Under the pieces are notes generated by a model that did not search any database, had not been told where the DNA came from, and worked only from the letters and a program-made list of their open reading frames with translations. The translations under genes and the position numbers were made by a program. A DNA stretch of 42,636 nt, from contig NZ_JACSWA010000613.1 in the NCBI RefSeq assembly GCF_016888125.1, positions 1 through 42,636 of the forward strand, given 5' to 3'. Source of the stretch: Spirulina sp. CCY15215. GTDB taxonomy: Bacteria > Cyanobacteriota > Cyanobacteriia > Cyanobacteriales > Spirulinaceae. This document shows, piece after piece, positions 26,363-34,442 of this stretch (the stretch's first letter is position 1; the number at the start of each line of letters is the position of its first letter).

Positions 26363-29155
26363 CTATCGATCGCGCCCCCCATAACGAATCAGGCGATCGA
26401 TCCCCGATAAGCGATTTTGCCAGACTTGTACCTGATAAGGTTGTTCCCGTGCTTGCTGTCCCATCCAAGCGCCAAACCCCTGCCGAAACGTCCCGAGTGC
26501 GCTAGTTGCCCGTCGCAGATTTTCCGGCGATCGCGAATTTGCCAGGGTCGTGAGGGCAATTTCCACCGCCTTTGACTGCTTACCCCATTCTCGCATGGCA
26601 CGTTCATCCATCTGTAACTGACCGCTTACCAGAGAAAGACCCCATTCCCGTTGGAGAATCTCAAAACGTTTCAGTGCCGTTTCCAAAGGTTGGCGATGGG
26701 CGATCGGTTCATTAGAGTTAGAATTGCTTCGTCCTTGGGTATTACGAAGAATAGTTTGCAAATTAATACTCAAATTTTCCGCCGCAAACAAAGAATAACC
26801 CTCCGTTTGAGAATCCCGTAAATACTGCATTTGATCGATCGCCACCATAGTCGGTAAACCTAACAAGCGAATTCCAGGCAAAAATAACGTCGATCCCTGC
26901 ACATTTTCATCGAGGATAGGTTGTGTTAACTGTTGCAACTCATCCGTTGCATCCGCATAGGTCATAGGGGTAATTGCATCCAGATAATCTCGTCGTACCC
27001 ACTCCTCCCAATGTTGTTGAATGCGTCCCAACCGATCCTGAGTCGGGATGGGAAAAACCGCCGCCGACAAGATGATATCGGGGTGTTTTTTCCGCATCAA
27101 TTCCGATACTTCTCCGACAAAACTATCCACCTGTTGAACCCGGAATTGCGTCCAATCGGACCAAAGCGGATCCCTGGCGGAAAGTTTCGCAGGATCTACC
27201 CCTCGCAAGCGATAAAACGCCTGCCGAGAAGCCGCACCAAACCCATAATTTAAACCCCGATTTGGGTCTTGGAAAGGATAGCGAATGTAATCTAATTGAA
27301 TACCATCAACATCATATTTGCTGGCGATTTCATCCAAAAGTCTGAGTAAATATGCCCGCAGTTCTGGATTTGCAGGATCAAAAAAGGCCTTTTTCGTATT
27401 CACTTGAAAAGGATTTCCTTGGGCATCCGTCCCCACCCAGTCGGGATGCTGGGTTAAAACCGGTCCGAGATAGTCTTGAGGCTGCCTCAAAATCTGATTG
27501 TGACGTTGATTAGCCGCCGCAAAAATCCACGTCCAAGCGTGGAGTTCCATCCCCCGTTCGTGAGCCAATTCTATCGCCGCTTCAAGGGGATCCCAGCCCT
27601 GTACTAAAGGGTTTTGCTCCGGTGCTACTTCACTGGGATAAATAGTATAACTGGCATTCACCGTTTCAAAAAAGACCGTGTTAATGCCCGCATTGGCAAG
27701 GCGATCGAAAATTCGTCCTAATTCCTGCTTCGATCGCGTTCGCACAATGGTACCGCGATCGAGCCACATACCACGAGTTTCCGGGTAATGCAGTCGTGCT
27801 TCCGTGGGATAGCGATCCCAAATCAAGCTCCGAACATAGCGCCCTTGATTCCTCGCTTGCGGAAAATCCCCCTGTTGAATTAAGGTTTTAAAAGTTTGCA
27901 ACTGTTCGCGAACTTCCGTCAGTTGAGCATTGAAAGAATTATTGCGAGTTTGTACGGACTTCTCTGCAACCTGTTCGATCACCTCGTTGAGGGAAATTCC
28001 TGCATTTTGGTTGTTCGCTTCAGCAATCAGTAATGCACTTTCGTAACGACCCTGCAAGCGTTCCAACTCCTGCTGTAGCCCACGCAAATCAGCAGGAGTT
28101 GGGGCAGGAGTTGTAGAAGGAGGAGTTGTAGAAGGAAGAGTTGTACGGGGAGGATTTGTACGGGGAGGATTTGTGCGGGGAGGATTTGTGCGGGGAGGAT
28201 TTGTGCGGGGAGGATTTGTGCGGGGAGGATTTGTACGGGGAGGAGTTGAGGAATTGCGGGGAGGAGTTGTACGGGGAGGAGAAACTCGAGGAGAAGGATC
28301 GGTAGTCGGTTGAACAGCTATAGTTTCAGAATCTCCACAAGAACCTCCTGTAGAGTCCGTCACCGGAGAAAAACGCCCGTAACGATTGAGAGAAGCCTGT
28401 AACCACAAACTATCTGCCTCAGTAGAAGCAACCTCATTATTGCCCCAACGCCATCCTAAAAAGGTCGATCGGTCAGTAATGATCACAGCAGGAGGGGTCC
28501 CTTGTGCTTGCCAAGTCGCCACCGTTTGACTATTTGTTCCCGTGGGGATAATCGCACCGCCATGTACCGTTGTAGAGAGACGGGAAAACCCGGCAGTGTT
28601 GGGATTATCTCCAGTTTGAATCTGTAAGGTAGAAGGAGAGGTGAGGGGAAAACCCCAATAGGCACCAAAAAGCGATCGCAATTGAGTTTTAATCTGCGGT
28701 TGCGATAAATGTCCGGCGGGACCTGTGACAATCACCTTCCCCCCTCTACGCATCCATGTATCGAGGGCATTGACTTGAGCGCCAGTCAGAGTTTCCAAAT
28801 TGGGTAGGAGTAAAACCCCCACTTCACTGTTGAGAATGTTAAAAGTCCCGCCGGGTCGAATCTCCGCGAGATCCACGGTGCAGTAATCTAGTCCCGTCTG
28901 TTGCAAGCGCTGATTGATACTAGACCATTGCCGAACATTTTCTTGACTTCTCACTACTCCGAAGCGATTTTGGACAGGAGAAGTATTGCGATCGCGCTGC
29001 GCCAACGCTTCGCCGGGAAATAGCCCCAGTATTAAAGTTAGAAAGACCGAGGGAATGACTCGTCCAGAAAAACGAGTAAAAAGAAAAGAATAAAATAGTC
29101 TTTTCCTGCCTTCCCGCTTGAAACTCTTGCTCAGATAATTGTTCAACGCCGACAT
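26363..29155 (-). CDS. GHL10/DUF187-family glycoside-hydrolase-like secreted protein
   Basis: A 930-residue exported protein. A long N-terminal signal ends near residue 51 (FLTLILGLFPGEALA). Next is a Rossmann-like region with VGVLLLPNLETLT and GGKVIVTGPAGHLSQ (about 75-270), a proline-rich linker of PPRTN pentapeptides (about 303-350), a helical segment, and the GHL10 TIM-barrel domain (about 430-790) with ETRGMWLDRGT, VFFETVNASYTIYPSE, MELHAWTWIFAA, YDVDGIQLDYIRYP and DAITPMTYAD. The family is thought to act on cell-wall or extracellular glycans; the substrate is not known. It is divergent from the allophycocyanin operon. Its 3' end appears duplicated at 25223-25275. Confidence 0.88.
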   Translation of the reverse strand: MSALNNYLSKSFKREGRKRLFYSFLFTRFSGRVIPSVFLTLILGLFPGEALAQRDRNTSPVQNRFGVVRSQENVRQWSSINQRLQQTGLDYCTVDLAEIRPGGTFNILNSEVGVLLLPNLETLTGAQVNALDTWMRRGGKVIVTGPAGHLSQPQIKTQLRSLFGAYWGFPLTSPSTLQIQTGDNPNTAGFSRLSTTVHGGAIIPTGTNSQTVATWQAQGTPPAVIITDRSTFLGWRWGNNEVASTEADSLWLQASLNRYGRFSPVTDSTGGSCGDSETIAVQPTTDPSPRVSPPRTTPPRNSSTPPRTNPPRTNPPRTNPPRTNPPRTNPPRTNPPRTTLPSTTPPSTTPAPTPADLRGLQQELERLQGRYESALLIAEANNQNAGISLNEVIEQVAEKSVQTRNNSFNAQLTEVREQLQTFKTLIQQGDFPQARNQGRYVRSLIWDRYPTEARLHYPETRGMWLDRGTIVRTRSKQELGRIFDRLANAGINTVFFETVNASYTIYPSEVAPEQNPLVQGWDPLEAAIELAHERGMELHAWTWIFAAANQRHNQILRQPQDYLGPVLTQHPDWVGTDAQGNPFQVNTKKAFFDPANPELRAYLLRLLDEIASKYDVDGIQLDYIRYPFQDPNRGLNYGFGAASRQAFYRLRGVDPAKLSARDPLWSDWTQFRVQQVDSFVGEVSELMRKKHPDIILSAAVFPIPTQDRLGRIQQHWEEWVRRDYLDAITPMTYADATDELQQLTQPILDENVQGSTLFLPGIRLLGLPTMVAIDQMQYLRDSQTEGYSLFAAENLSINLQTILRNTQGRSNSNSNEPIAHRQPLETALKRFEILQREWGLSLVSGQLQMDERAMREWGKQSKAVEIALTTLANSRSPENLRRATSALGTFRQGFGAWMGQQAREQPYQVQVWQNRLSGIDRLIRYGGRDR
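28138..28250. repeat. 15-bp tandem repeat encoding PPRTN pentapeptides
   Basis: Seven or so copies of GGAGGATTTGTGCGG-like units (with TACGG or TGCGG endings) lie head to tail within the GHL10-like gene. They encode the Pro/Arg/Thr/Asn linker between the N-terminal domain and the barrel. Copy number is probably variable between strains. Confidence 0.85.
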
Positions 29156-29455
29156 CTCCGTACCACTACTCGTGGATAAACTCTCAATAATTTCAGTAAA
29201 GCATACGAATTTAGGCGTGTCAGCGTGTCATTGAAGAATGAGAGAACTTTTCTCAGGCTCAATGGCACTCAAAAATGTTGCGAATCTTAGCAGTTTCTCG
29301 ATTGAGAATTTCGAGAAGTTCCGCGATAGCAAGGTTTCTAGCAATTTTGTAACAAAAATATTGCTATTTGCGAACTTTTCTTAATAAATTGTGCAAAACT
29401 TAGGAATTCACCATATTTTGTTACCTGTAGAGAATTATTTCAATCAGGTAAACCT
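29156..29455 (+). promoter_or_regulatory. Upstream region of the apcD4-apcB3-isiX-like operon
   Basis: The 300 bases between the divergent GHL10-like and allophycocyanin genes contain no gene. Three symmetric motifs stand out: TTCTCGA (29295-29301) facing TCGAGAA (29311-29317); the palindrome TTTTGT-A-ACAAAA at 29345-29357; and GTAACAAAAATA (29349-29360) facing its near-complement at 29412-29424, 30 bases before the start codon. These are candidate binding sites for a light-responsive regulator. No -35/-10 pair was assignable with confidence. Confidence 0.4.
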
Positions 29456-29929
29456 ATGAGTCTCATTGCTCAAGTTATCGCTCAATCCGATGAAGCCGAT
29501 CGCTTCCTCAGCAGTACCGAGTTGACCAAACTGCAAGATTTTTTCAATAAAGGACAACTCCGCATTACCGTCGCGCAAAAACTCGCAGCCAACGAGCAGA
29601 AAATTGTTGACGAAGGCAGCAAGAACTTCTGGTCGAAATGCCCTAAAACCCCTAGCAACTCTGGAAAGCCGGAAAAAACAGCATTGTGCCAACGGGATCA
29701 GGGTTGGTACATTCGCTTAGTTAGCTATTGCGTCTTAGCTGGAAACGACAAGCCTTTAGAAGATATTGGTTTGGATGGAATGCGAGATATGTATGTTTCT
29801 TTAGGAGTCCCCCTGGCCAATTTGCGAATTGCGATGGGCAGCCTCAAAGACGTAGCAGCAGGAATGATGACCGGGGAAGAAATGGCTCTGGCCGCCCCTT
29901 ATTTCGATCGCCTGATCCGCTCCTTTTAA
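29456..29929 (+). CDS. apcD4: Allophycocyanin alpha-type subunit, ApcD4-like
   Basis: A 157-residue phycobiliprotein of the allophycocyanin alpha family. It keeps the ApcA-type N-terminus (EADRFLSSTELTKLQDF), a bilin-attachment Cys at residue 78 in LCQRDQGWYIRLVSY, and the C-terminal GLDGMRDMYVSLGVPL. It differs from core ApcA by a three-residue shorter loop before the Cys and an extra Cys62 (WSKCPKTPSNSG), features I associate with far-red-type ApcD paralogues. The next two genes are an ApcB-like subunit and an IsiA-family protein, the order of the apcD4-apcB3-isiX cassette used in low-light photoacclimation, where ApcD4-ApcB3 form helical far-red-absorbing tubes. The symbol rests on this context; an ordinary ApcA or ApcD is less likely. 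Confidence 0.8.
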   Translation: MSLIAQVIAQSDEADRFLSSTELTKLQDFFNKGQLRITVAQKLAANEQKIVDEGSKNFWSKCPKTPSNSGKPEKTALCQRDQGWYIRLVSYCVLAGNDKPLEDIGLDGMRDMYVSLGVPLANLRIAMGSLKDVAAGMMTGEEMALAAPYFDRLIRSF

Positions 29930-30047
29930 AATCAGCGCCAATTTCTGGAAAAAAACTGGGATAAAGTCCCAATTGCAAGTTTAAGTCCATCGCAAAATGC
30001 GATCGGCAAAAGCATTTCACAGCACAATTTTAAAACAGAGAAATACC

Positions 30048-30533
30048 ATGCAAGATACCATTACCTCCGTAATTAATCCGGCTGACGAGAAAGGGACTTA
30101 CCTCGACTCGAGTGCATTAGACGCACTGCAAAAATATTATCAAAGCGGCAGCTTGCGCGTGAAAGCAGCAACGGCAATTAGTTCCGGTGCCGATGGCATT
30201 ATCAGCGAAACCGTTGCGAAAAGTTTGCTCTACGGCGAGATTACCCTCCCCGGTGGCAATATGTACCCCACTCGCCGCTATGCCTCTTGCTTGCGGGATT
30301 TGAGCTATTTTCTCCGCTATGCTACCTATGCGATGTTAGCAGCAGATGCTTCTATTCTTGATGAGCGGGTTCTCAATGGACTCAAAGAGACTTATACAAC
30401 CTTGGGAGTTCCCATCGATCGCGTTATCGAGTCCATTAATGCCATGAAAGAGGTTGTCACTCAGCGCGTTGGCACTGAAGCAGGTCAAGAAATGGGCGTT
30501 TACCTCGATCGCATTGTCTCCGGTTTGCAATAA
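30048..30533 (+). CDS. apcB3: Allophycocyanin beta-type subunit, ApcB3-like
   Basis: A 161-residue allophycocyanin beta subunit. Asn71 (GGNMYP), the site normally methylated, and Cys81 ([13 protein letters not shown]), the phycocyanobilin attachment site, are both present. Length equals that of core ApcB. The start is ATG 30048; an upstream ATG at 29997 adds 17 codons that begin in a HIP1-like site and match nothing in the family. It lies 118 bases after the alpha-type gene and presumably pairs with it. Assignment as ApcB3 rather than core ApcB comes from the neighbouring IsiX-like gene and the absence of apcC or apcE. Confidence 0.82.
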   Translation: MQDTITSVINPADEKGTYLDSSALDALQKYYQSGSLRVKAATAISSGADGIISETVAKSLLYGEITLPGGNMYPTRRYASCLRDLSYFLRYATYAMLAADASILDERVLNGLKETYTTLGVPIDRVIESINAMKEVVTQRVGTEAGQEMGVYLDRIVSGLQ

Positions 30534-30555
30534 ATCTGGGTAAATCTTCCCGTAA

Positions 30556-30580
30556 CCTCCTCCCCTTGTCTGGGAGGAGG
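30556..30580 (+). terminator. Hairpin between apcB3-like and isiX-like genes
   Basis: CCTCCTCCC (30556-30564) and GGGAGGAGG (30572-30580) form a perfect 9-bp GC-rich stem with a 7-base loop. It is followed by CAAAAAATTGTT and not by a T-run, so it is more likely an mRNA-stabilising or processing hairpin, or a leaky attenuator, than a full terminator. It would let the two phycobiliprotein mRNAs accumulate above isiX. Confidence 0.55.
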
Positions 30581-30624
30581 CAAAAAATTGTTATTGCAGA
30601 AGAGATTGAGGAAACGGCGAAATT

Positions 30625-32028
30625 ATGTACGCTTCAAAAACAACAGATTCGGAATATTCTTGGTTAGCGGGCAATGCTCGCTTTATCGATTTATCAAATA
30701 CCTTTATCGTCGCTCACGTCGCCCAAGCCGCTTTAATGATGCTGTGGGCAGGAGGATTTACCCTCTTTGAAGTGGCGAAATATGCCCCAGACTCACCCTT
30801 GTACGACCAGGGACTAATTTTACTCCCTCATTTAGCAACTTTGGGCTGGGGAGTCGGAACTGGAGGAGAAATCGTCGATACTTATCCCTACTTCGCCATC
30901 GGCTGCATTCATATCGTGGCGGCGATCGTTTTGGCAGGGGGTGCGTATTTTCACAAAACGCGAATTGCCCCCAGTCTCGACCTTGCAGGAGGAAAAGCGG
31001 CGCAATTTCATTTTGCTTGGGATGACTCTAAAACTTTAGGGTTCATTTTGGGGCATCACCTGCTAATTTTAGGCTTTGGGGCGCTCCTATTAGTAGCCAA
31101 AGCCATGTTTTTTGGCGGTCTGTATGATGCCACTATAGGAGAAGTGCGATTAGTGAGCGAGCCAACTCTGGCTTTCGGCGCGATCGCAGACTATCGGACG
31201 CATCTTTTCGATGTCAACAACCTCGAGGACCTCGTTGGGGGACATATTTATGTTGCCATTATCTTATTCCTTGGCGGCATTTGGCATATTCTCGTCCCGC
31301 CCTTTAATTGGGTAAAAGCGCGTTTCTTGTTCTCAGGAGATGGTATTCTCGCTTACTCCTTATTTGGCATCGCTTTGGCAGGTTTTGCTGCCTCCTATTT
31401 CTGCGGTTTTAATAGCCTTGCCTATCCGGTAGAATTTTACGGGCCGACTCTAGAATTAAAATCAGCGTTTACCCCCTATTATCTCGATCCGGCGCAAACT
31501 GAGGCTTGGAGTTATTCCTCTCGCGTCTGGCTGGCGAATGCTCATTTTTATCTCGCCTTCTTTTTCTTGCAAGGATCGATCTGGCATTTTCAACGGGCTA
31601 TGGGCTTTGATATTGCCACAATGTTTCAATCTTGGCAAGAAGATTTGTGGGGAGAGGGTTCTTCGCAATCCGTCTATCAAAGGCCATTCCAATGCCAACC
31701 TCAATTCCGTCCCGAGGTTTGCTACGAACCGGCTTTTGCTGATGCCGAGGCACTCTCTCCCTCTTCAGGAAATGGCTATGTTTACCAATTGCCTGCGGTT
31801 AACGATCGCTCGTCTTTAACGGAGATCGATGGGGTGAAAAATTCCCTGTACCAAACCACTTATCAACCCAAGCGGAATATTTTTTACCAAGCATCAAAGC
31901 GATCGATGTTTGGCTATTCTGCTTCAGGAAAGAGCTACGCCCCTGCCAAACCGAAGCCGGAAGATTGGGATTACCCCCAATCCATCCCTACGGTTTTCTA
32001 TGAAGCGAGTGCATCTCAGTCTGAATAA
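30625..32028 (+). CDS. isiX: IsiX-like chlorophyll-binding protein (IsiA/CP43 family) with C-terminal extension
   Basis: A 467-residue six-helix chlorophyll a antenna protein of the IsiA/Pcb/CP43-like family. Conserved blocks with candidate chlorophyll-ligating His are visible: LLPHLATLGWGVG, YFAIGCIHIVAAIVL, LGFILGHHLLILGFG, GGHIYVAIILFLGGIWHIL, and WLANAHFYLAFFFLQGS followed by IWHFQRAMGFD. IsiA stops soon after this last block (about residue 345-350); here a further 115-120 hydrophilic residues rich in Tyr, Pro, Ser and Lys follow, with no transmembrane helix and no PsaL-like domain. In this family both termini face the cytoplasm. An AGGA ribosome site precedes ATG 30625. The neighbouring allophycocyanin pair identifies it as IsiX of a low-light cassette, not the iron-stress IsiA; no isiB flavodoxin follows. 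Confidence 0.85.
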   Translation: MYASKTTDSEYSWLAGNARFIDLSNTFIVAHVAQAALMMLWAGGFTLFEVAKYAPDSPLYDQGLILLPHLATLGWGVGTGGEIVDTYPYFAIGCIHIVAAIVLAGGAYFHKTRIAPSLDLAGGKAAQFHFAWDDSKTLGFILGHHLLILGFGALLLVAKAMFFGGLYDATIGEVRLVSEPTLAFGAIADYRTHLFDVNNLEDLVGGHIYVAIILFLGGIWHILVPPFNWVKARFLFSGDGILAYSLFGIALAGFAASYFCGFNSLAYPVEFYGPTLELKSAFTPYYLDPAQTEAWSYSSRVWLANAHFYLAFFFLQGSIWHFQRAMGFDIATMFQSWQEDLWGEGSSQSVYQRPFQCQPQFRPEVCYEPAFADAEALSPSSGNGYVYQLPAVNDRSSLTEIDGVKNSLYQTTYQPKRNIFYQASKRSMFGYSASGKSYAPAKPKPEDWDYPQSIPTVFYEASASQSE

Positions 32029-32051
32029 AAGCAGATTATCCAACACTTAAG

Positions 32052-32085
32052 AAATGGGGGGAAGCGCTTGGCTTTCTCCCATTTT
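32052..32085 (+). terminator. Intrinsic terminator closing the isiX operon
   Basis: A 14-bp stem (32052-32065 with 32071-32084, two G-T wobbles) and a 5-base loop, ending in ATTTT. It lies 24 bases after the isiX-like stop codon and is the strongest hairpin I saw in the window. Confidence 0.8.
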
Positions 32086-32261
32086 AATTAATGTCTAGCA
32101 TTTAAGTTGCGCTATTCTCAACTGAGCTAGAGACAAAATGATGTAGCGGGATTGCTCTGCTTCTTCGCAAAATTCCCTTGTCAGTCTGGAGAAAAACAAC
32201 TTATCATAAGCACGTTCCCCGAATTTAAGTCTTGAGAGGTTGTCCCCTCTTTGCTGCCAGC

Positions 32262-34412
32262 ATGAATAAGCCGCCAAAACGTCCCGATCGCCATCGCCAT
32301 TCCGAGGAATATCGCACTCCCCCCAGCGCCAATGCAGGAGGGACTCCAAGCGATCGCCACAATATGAATAGCTATCGGGACGGTCTTTATCGAGTGCCAT
32401 CCCTAGGTCAGCCTAAAGCAAATCCTCGAAAAATAACCTTGCCAATTTCTGGGCAGCCAGTTTCTGGGCAGCCAATTTCTGGGCAAAAGTTATCCACCGC
32501 CTCTAAAATAACCCCTAAAACAACCTCTAAGTTTGCCAATCCGCCTCGAAAACAGCCTCTGCAAAAGGTATCACCCCCCAAAACAGAATCCCCCTCCCCA
32601 TCCCCAAAACACCCCTTAAACTGGCTATTTAACTGGCAATTGTGGGGGAGTTTGCTGGTTCTGATCACGGGAACAACTGGATTCACTGCCACGGCATTAC
32701 TGCTACAATTGCCGGCGGTGCCCAATTGTCCGGAAATGTTTTTGCCCACAGCTTCGGCTTCTATGCGTCTCTATTGCGCTCAAATCGCTGCCAATAAGCA
32801 GGATGCCGAAAATTTGCTCTATGCGATTCAATTGGTAGAAAACTTGCGGGAAGACCATCCCCTGCGCCCGGAAATCGATCGCTTGGTGGAAGAATGGGTC
32901 TCGGAGGCCTTGCTCCGGGGGGAAGAAAAATATCAAGCTGGAGATTTGGATGCTGCGATCGCCCTCGCCAGGCAAGTTTCTCTCCATTTTGACAATAAAA
33001 CTCTGATTGAAGAACGCATTGCCGGTTGGCAGTCCACTTGGGCAGAAGGAGAGCGCATTGAAGGAGAAATCAAGGATCATTTAGGGCGATCGGCTTGGGG
33101 ACAAGCCTTTCAGTCAGCGGCCAGTCTGACCAAATTAAATAACCGTTATTGGTCAACAACCCGTTACGATCACTGGTATGAGCATTTGAATTTAGCGCGA
33201 GAGGAAAGTCAAAAGTTAGATAAAGCCTTTGCTCAACTGCATCGCGGGGGTTTGGATAATTTGTTGCAGGCGATCGCCATTGCGGGGGAATTCACTGAGG
33301 ACAGTAGCGCCTATGCCGAAGCGCGATCGCTGATGAAGGAAGGTTCCGATCGCCTGCTGGATCTGGCCTTTCAAAATTTGAAATCTGGAGACTGGCAAGG
33401 GGCAATGCAGATTGCCAATAGCATTCCTGCCAATTTAAACTTAAATGAAGAGATTATTGATATTAATAATTTGGCAGATGCGTCTTCAACGGCGAGTTAT
33501 GGCTCGATAGCAAATTTAGAAGACGCGATCACTGCCGCTCGGGAGATTGCCCCAGGTCGTCCTCTCTACGGTCGTTCTCAAACCCTGATCCAACAATGGC
33601 AAGCGGAAATTGAAGGTATCTCAAATTTAGCACAGGCTGATCGCCTCGCCCGAGAAGGTTCTGCCAGTGCCTTTGATGCCGCGATCGCCCAAGCTCGTCT
33701 CATTCCTGCCAACAATCCTCGTTATAATGAGGCACGAACAAAAATCAACCAATGGCAAGGCCGAATCGATGCCCTCAAAGCGCGACCAGCCTTGGATCGA
33801 GGAGAAGTTCAACTGGCCAGTGCGAATGGGCTGGAGTCGAGTATCGATCCCCCCTTATTCCCCACTCGTCGCGAAGGAAATCAAAGTAATGGCAACTCGT
33901 CCGCTTCTGGGGTGGTAAACTCGCGGCCAAATGGAGGCACCAATAGCGCTCGCGATCGCGCTCTTCTCAATGAAGCGATCGCCTTAGCCAACCAAGGACG
34001 CTATGGGGAAGCCATTGAAGCCTTGGGGCAGATTAATGAAGATAGCGCCATCTCTCGGGAGTCCCAGAATCGTCGCGATCGTTGGCAGCGAGATTCTCAA
34101 GCTCAAGTCACTTTAGCGACGGCCTATCAACAGGCTGGAACACGCACTCCCGAAGGTTTGAGGGCGGCGATCGACACCGCTCAAAACATTTCCAGCAATT
34201 CTCAAGTTACAGTGCAAAGCCAACAGGCCATCGCCACTTGGAGTGCAGAAATTCTCTCTCTAGCTCGAGGAAAAGCCAGGCAAGATTTACAAGAGGCGAT
34301 CGCGATCGCTCAACAAGTTCCCCCCAACACCCCCACTTATGCAACGGCGCGATCGCAAATTGCCGTTTGGCAGGAAATGCTACAAAATCCCCCAGTTTCC
34401 GATTTGAACTAA
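32262..34412 (+). CDS. Single-pass membrane protein with helical repeats, unknown function
   Basis: A 716-residue protein. Residues 1-120 are hydrophilic, Pro/Ser/Lys-rich and include three SGQP(I/V) repeats encoded by repeated DNA at 32445-32485. One transmembrane helix follows (about 128-150, LLVLITGTTGFTATALLLQL). The rest is alpha-helical with recurring units of the form AIxxAxxIPxxxPxYxxAxxxIxxW (for example AIAQARLIPANNPRYNEAR and AIAIAQQVPPNTPTYATAR), which suggests a TPR-like solenoid. Similar cyanobacterial proteins are sometimes annotated as chromosome segregation ATPases, but there is no ATP-binding motif here. ATG 32262 is preferred over an in-frame TTG at 32232. It follows the isiX terminator, so it is a separate unit. 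Confidence 0.8.
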   Translation: MNKPPKRPDRHRHSEEYRTPPSANAGGTPSDRHNMNSYRDGLYRVPSLGQPKANPRKITLPISGQPVSGQPISGQKLSTASKITPKTTSKFANPPRKQPLQKVSPPKTESPSPSPKHPLNWLFNWQLWGSLLVLITGTTGFTATALLLQLPAVPNCPEMFLPTASASMRLYCAQIAANKQDAENLLYAIQLVENLREDHPLRPEIDRLVEEWVSEALLRGEEKYQAGDLDAAIALARQVSLHFDNKTLIEERIAGWQSTWAEGERIEGEIKDHLGRSAWGQAFQSAASLTKLNNRYWSTTRYDHWYEHLNLAREESQKLDKAFAQLHRGGLDNLLQAIAIAGEFTEDSSAYAEARSLMKEGSDRLLDLAFQNLKSGDWQGAMQIANSIPANLNLNEEIIDINNLADASSTASYGSIANLEDAITAAREIAPGRPLYGRSQTLIQQWQAEIEGISNLAQADRLAREGSASAFDAAIAQARLIPANNPRYNEARTKINQWQGRIDALKARPALDRGEVQLASANGLESSIDPPLFPTRREGNQSNGNSSASGVVNSRPNGGTNSARDRALLNEAIALANQGRYGEAIEALGQINEDSAISRESQNRRDRWQRDSQAQVTLATAYQQAGTRTPEGLRAAIDTAQNISSNSQVTVQSQQAIATWSAEILSLARGKARQDLQEAIAIAQQVPPNTPTYATARSQIAVWQEMLQNPPVSDLN

Positions 34413-34442
34413 TCCCCGAGGTATCTATGGTTTGATTTTTCT

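Noticed and set aside
29997-30047. Upstream ATG extending the ApcB3-like protein by 17 residues
   Set aside because: Allophycocyanin beta subunits have a fixed length of about 161 residues beginning MQD; the extension begins in a HIP1-like site and has no match.
30625-32028. Classification as iron-stress IsiA or as a PsaL-fused CP43-like protein
   Set aside because: No flavodoxin isiB follows, the partner genes are allophycocyanin paralogues, and the C-terminal extension is hydrophilic, unlike PsaL.
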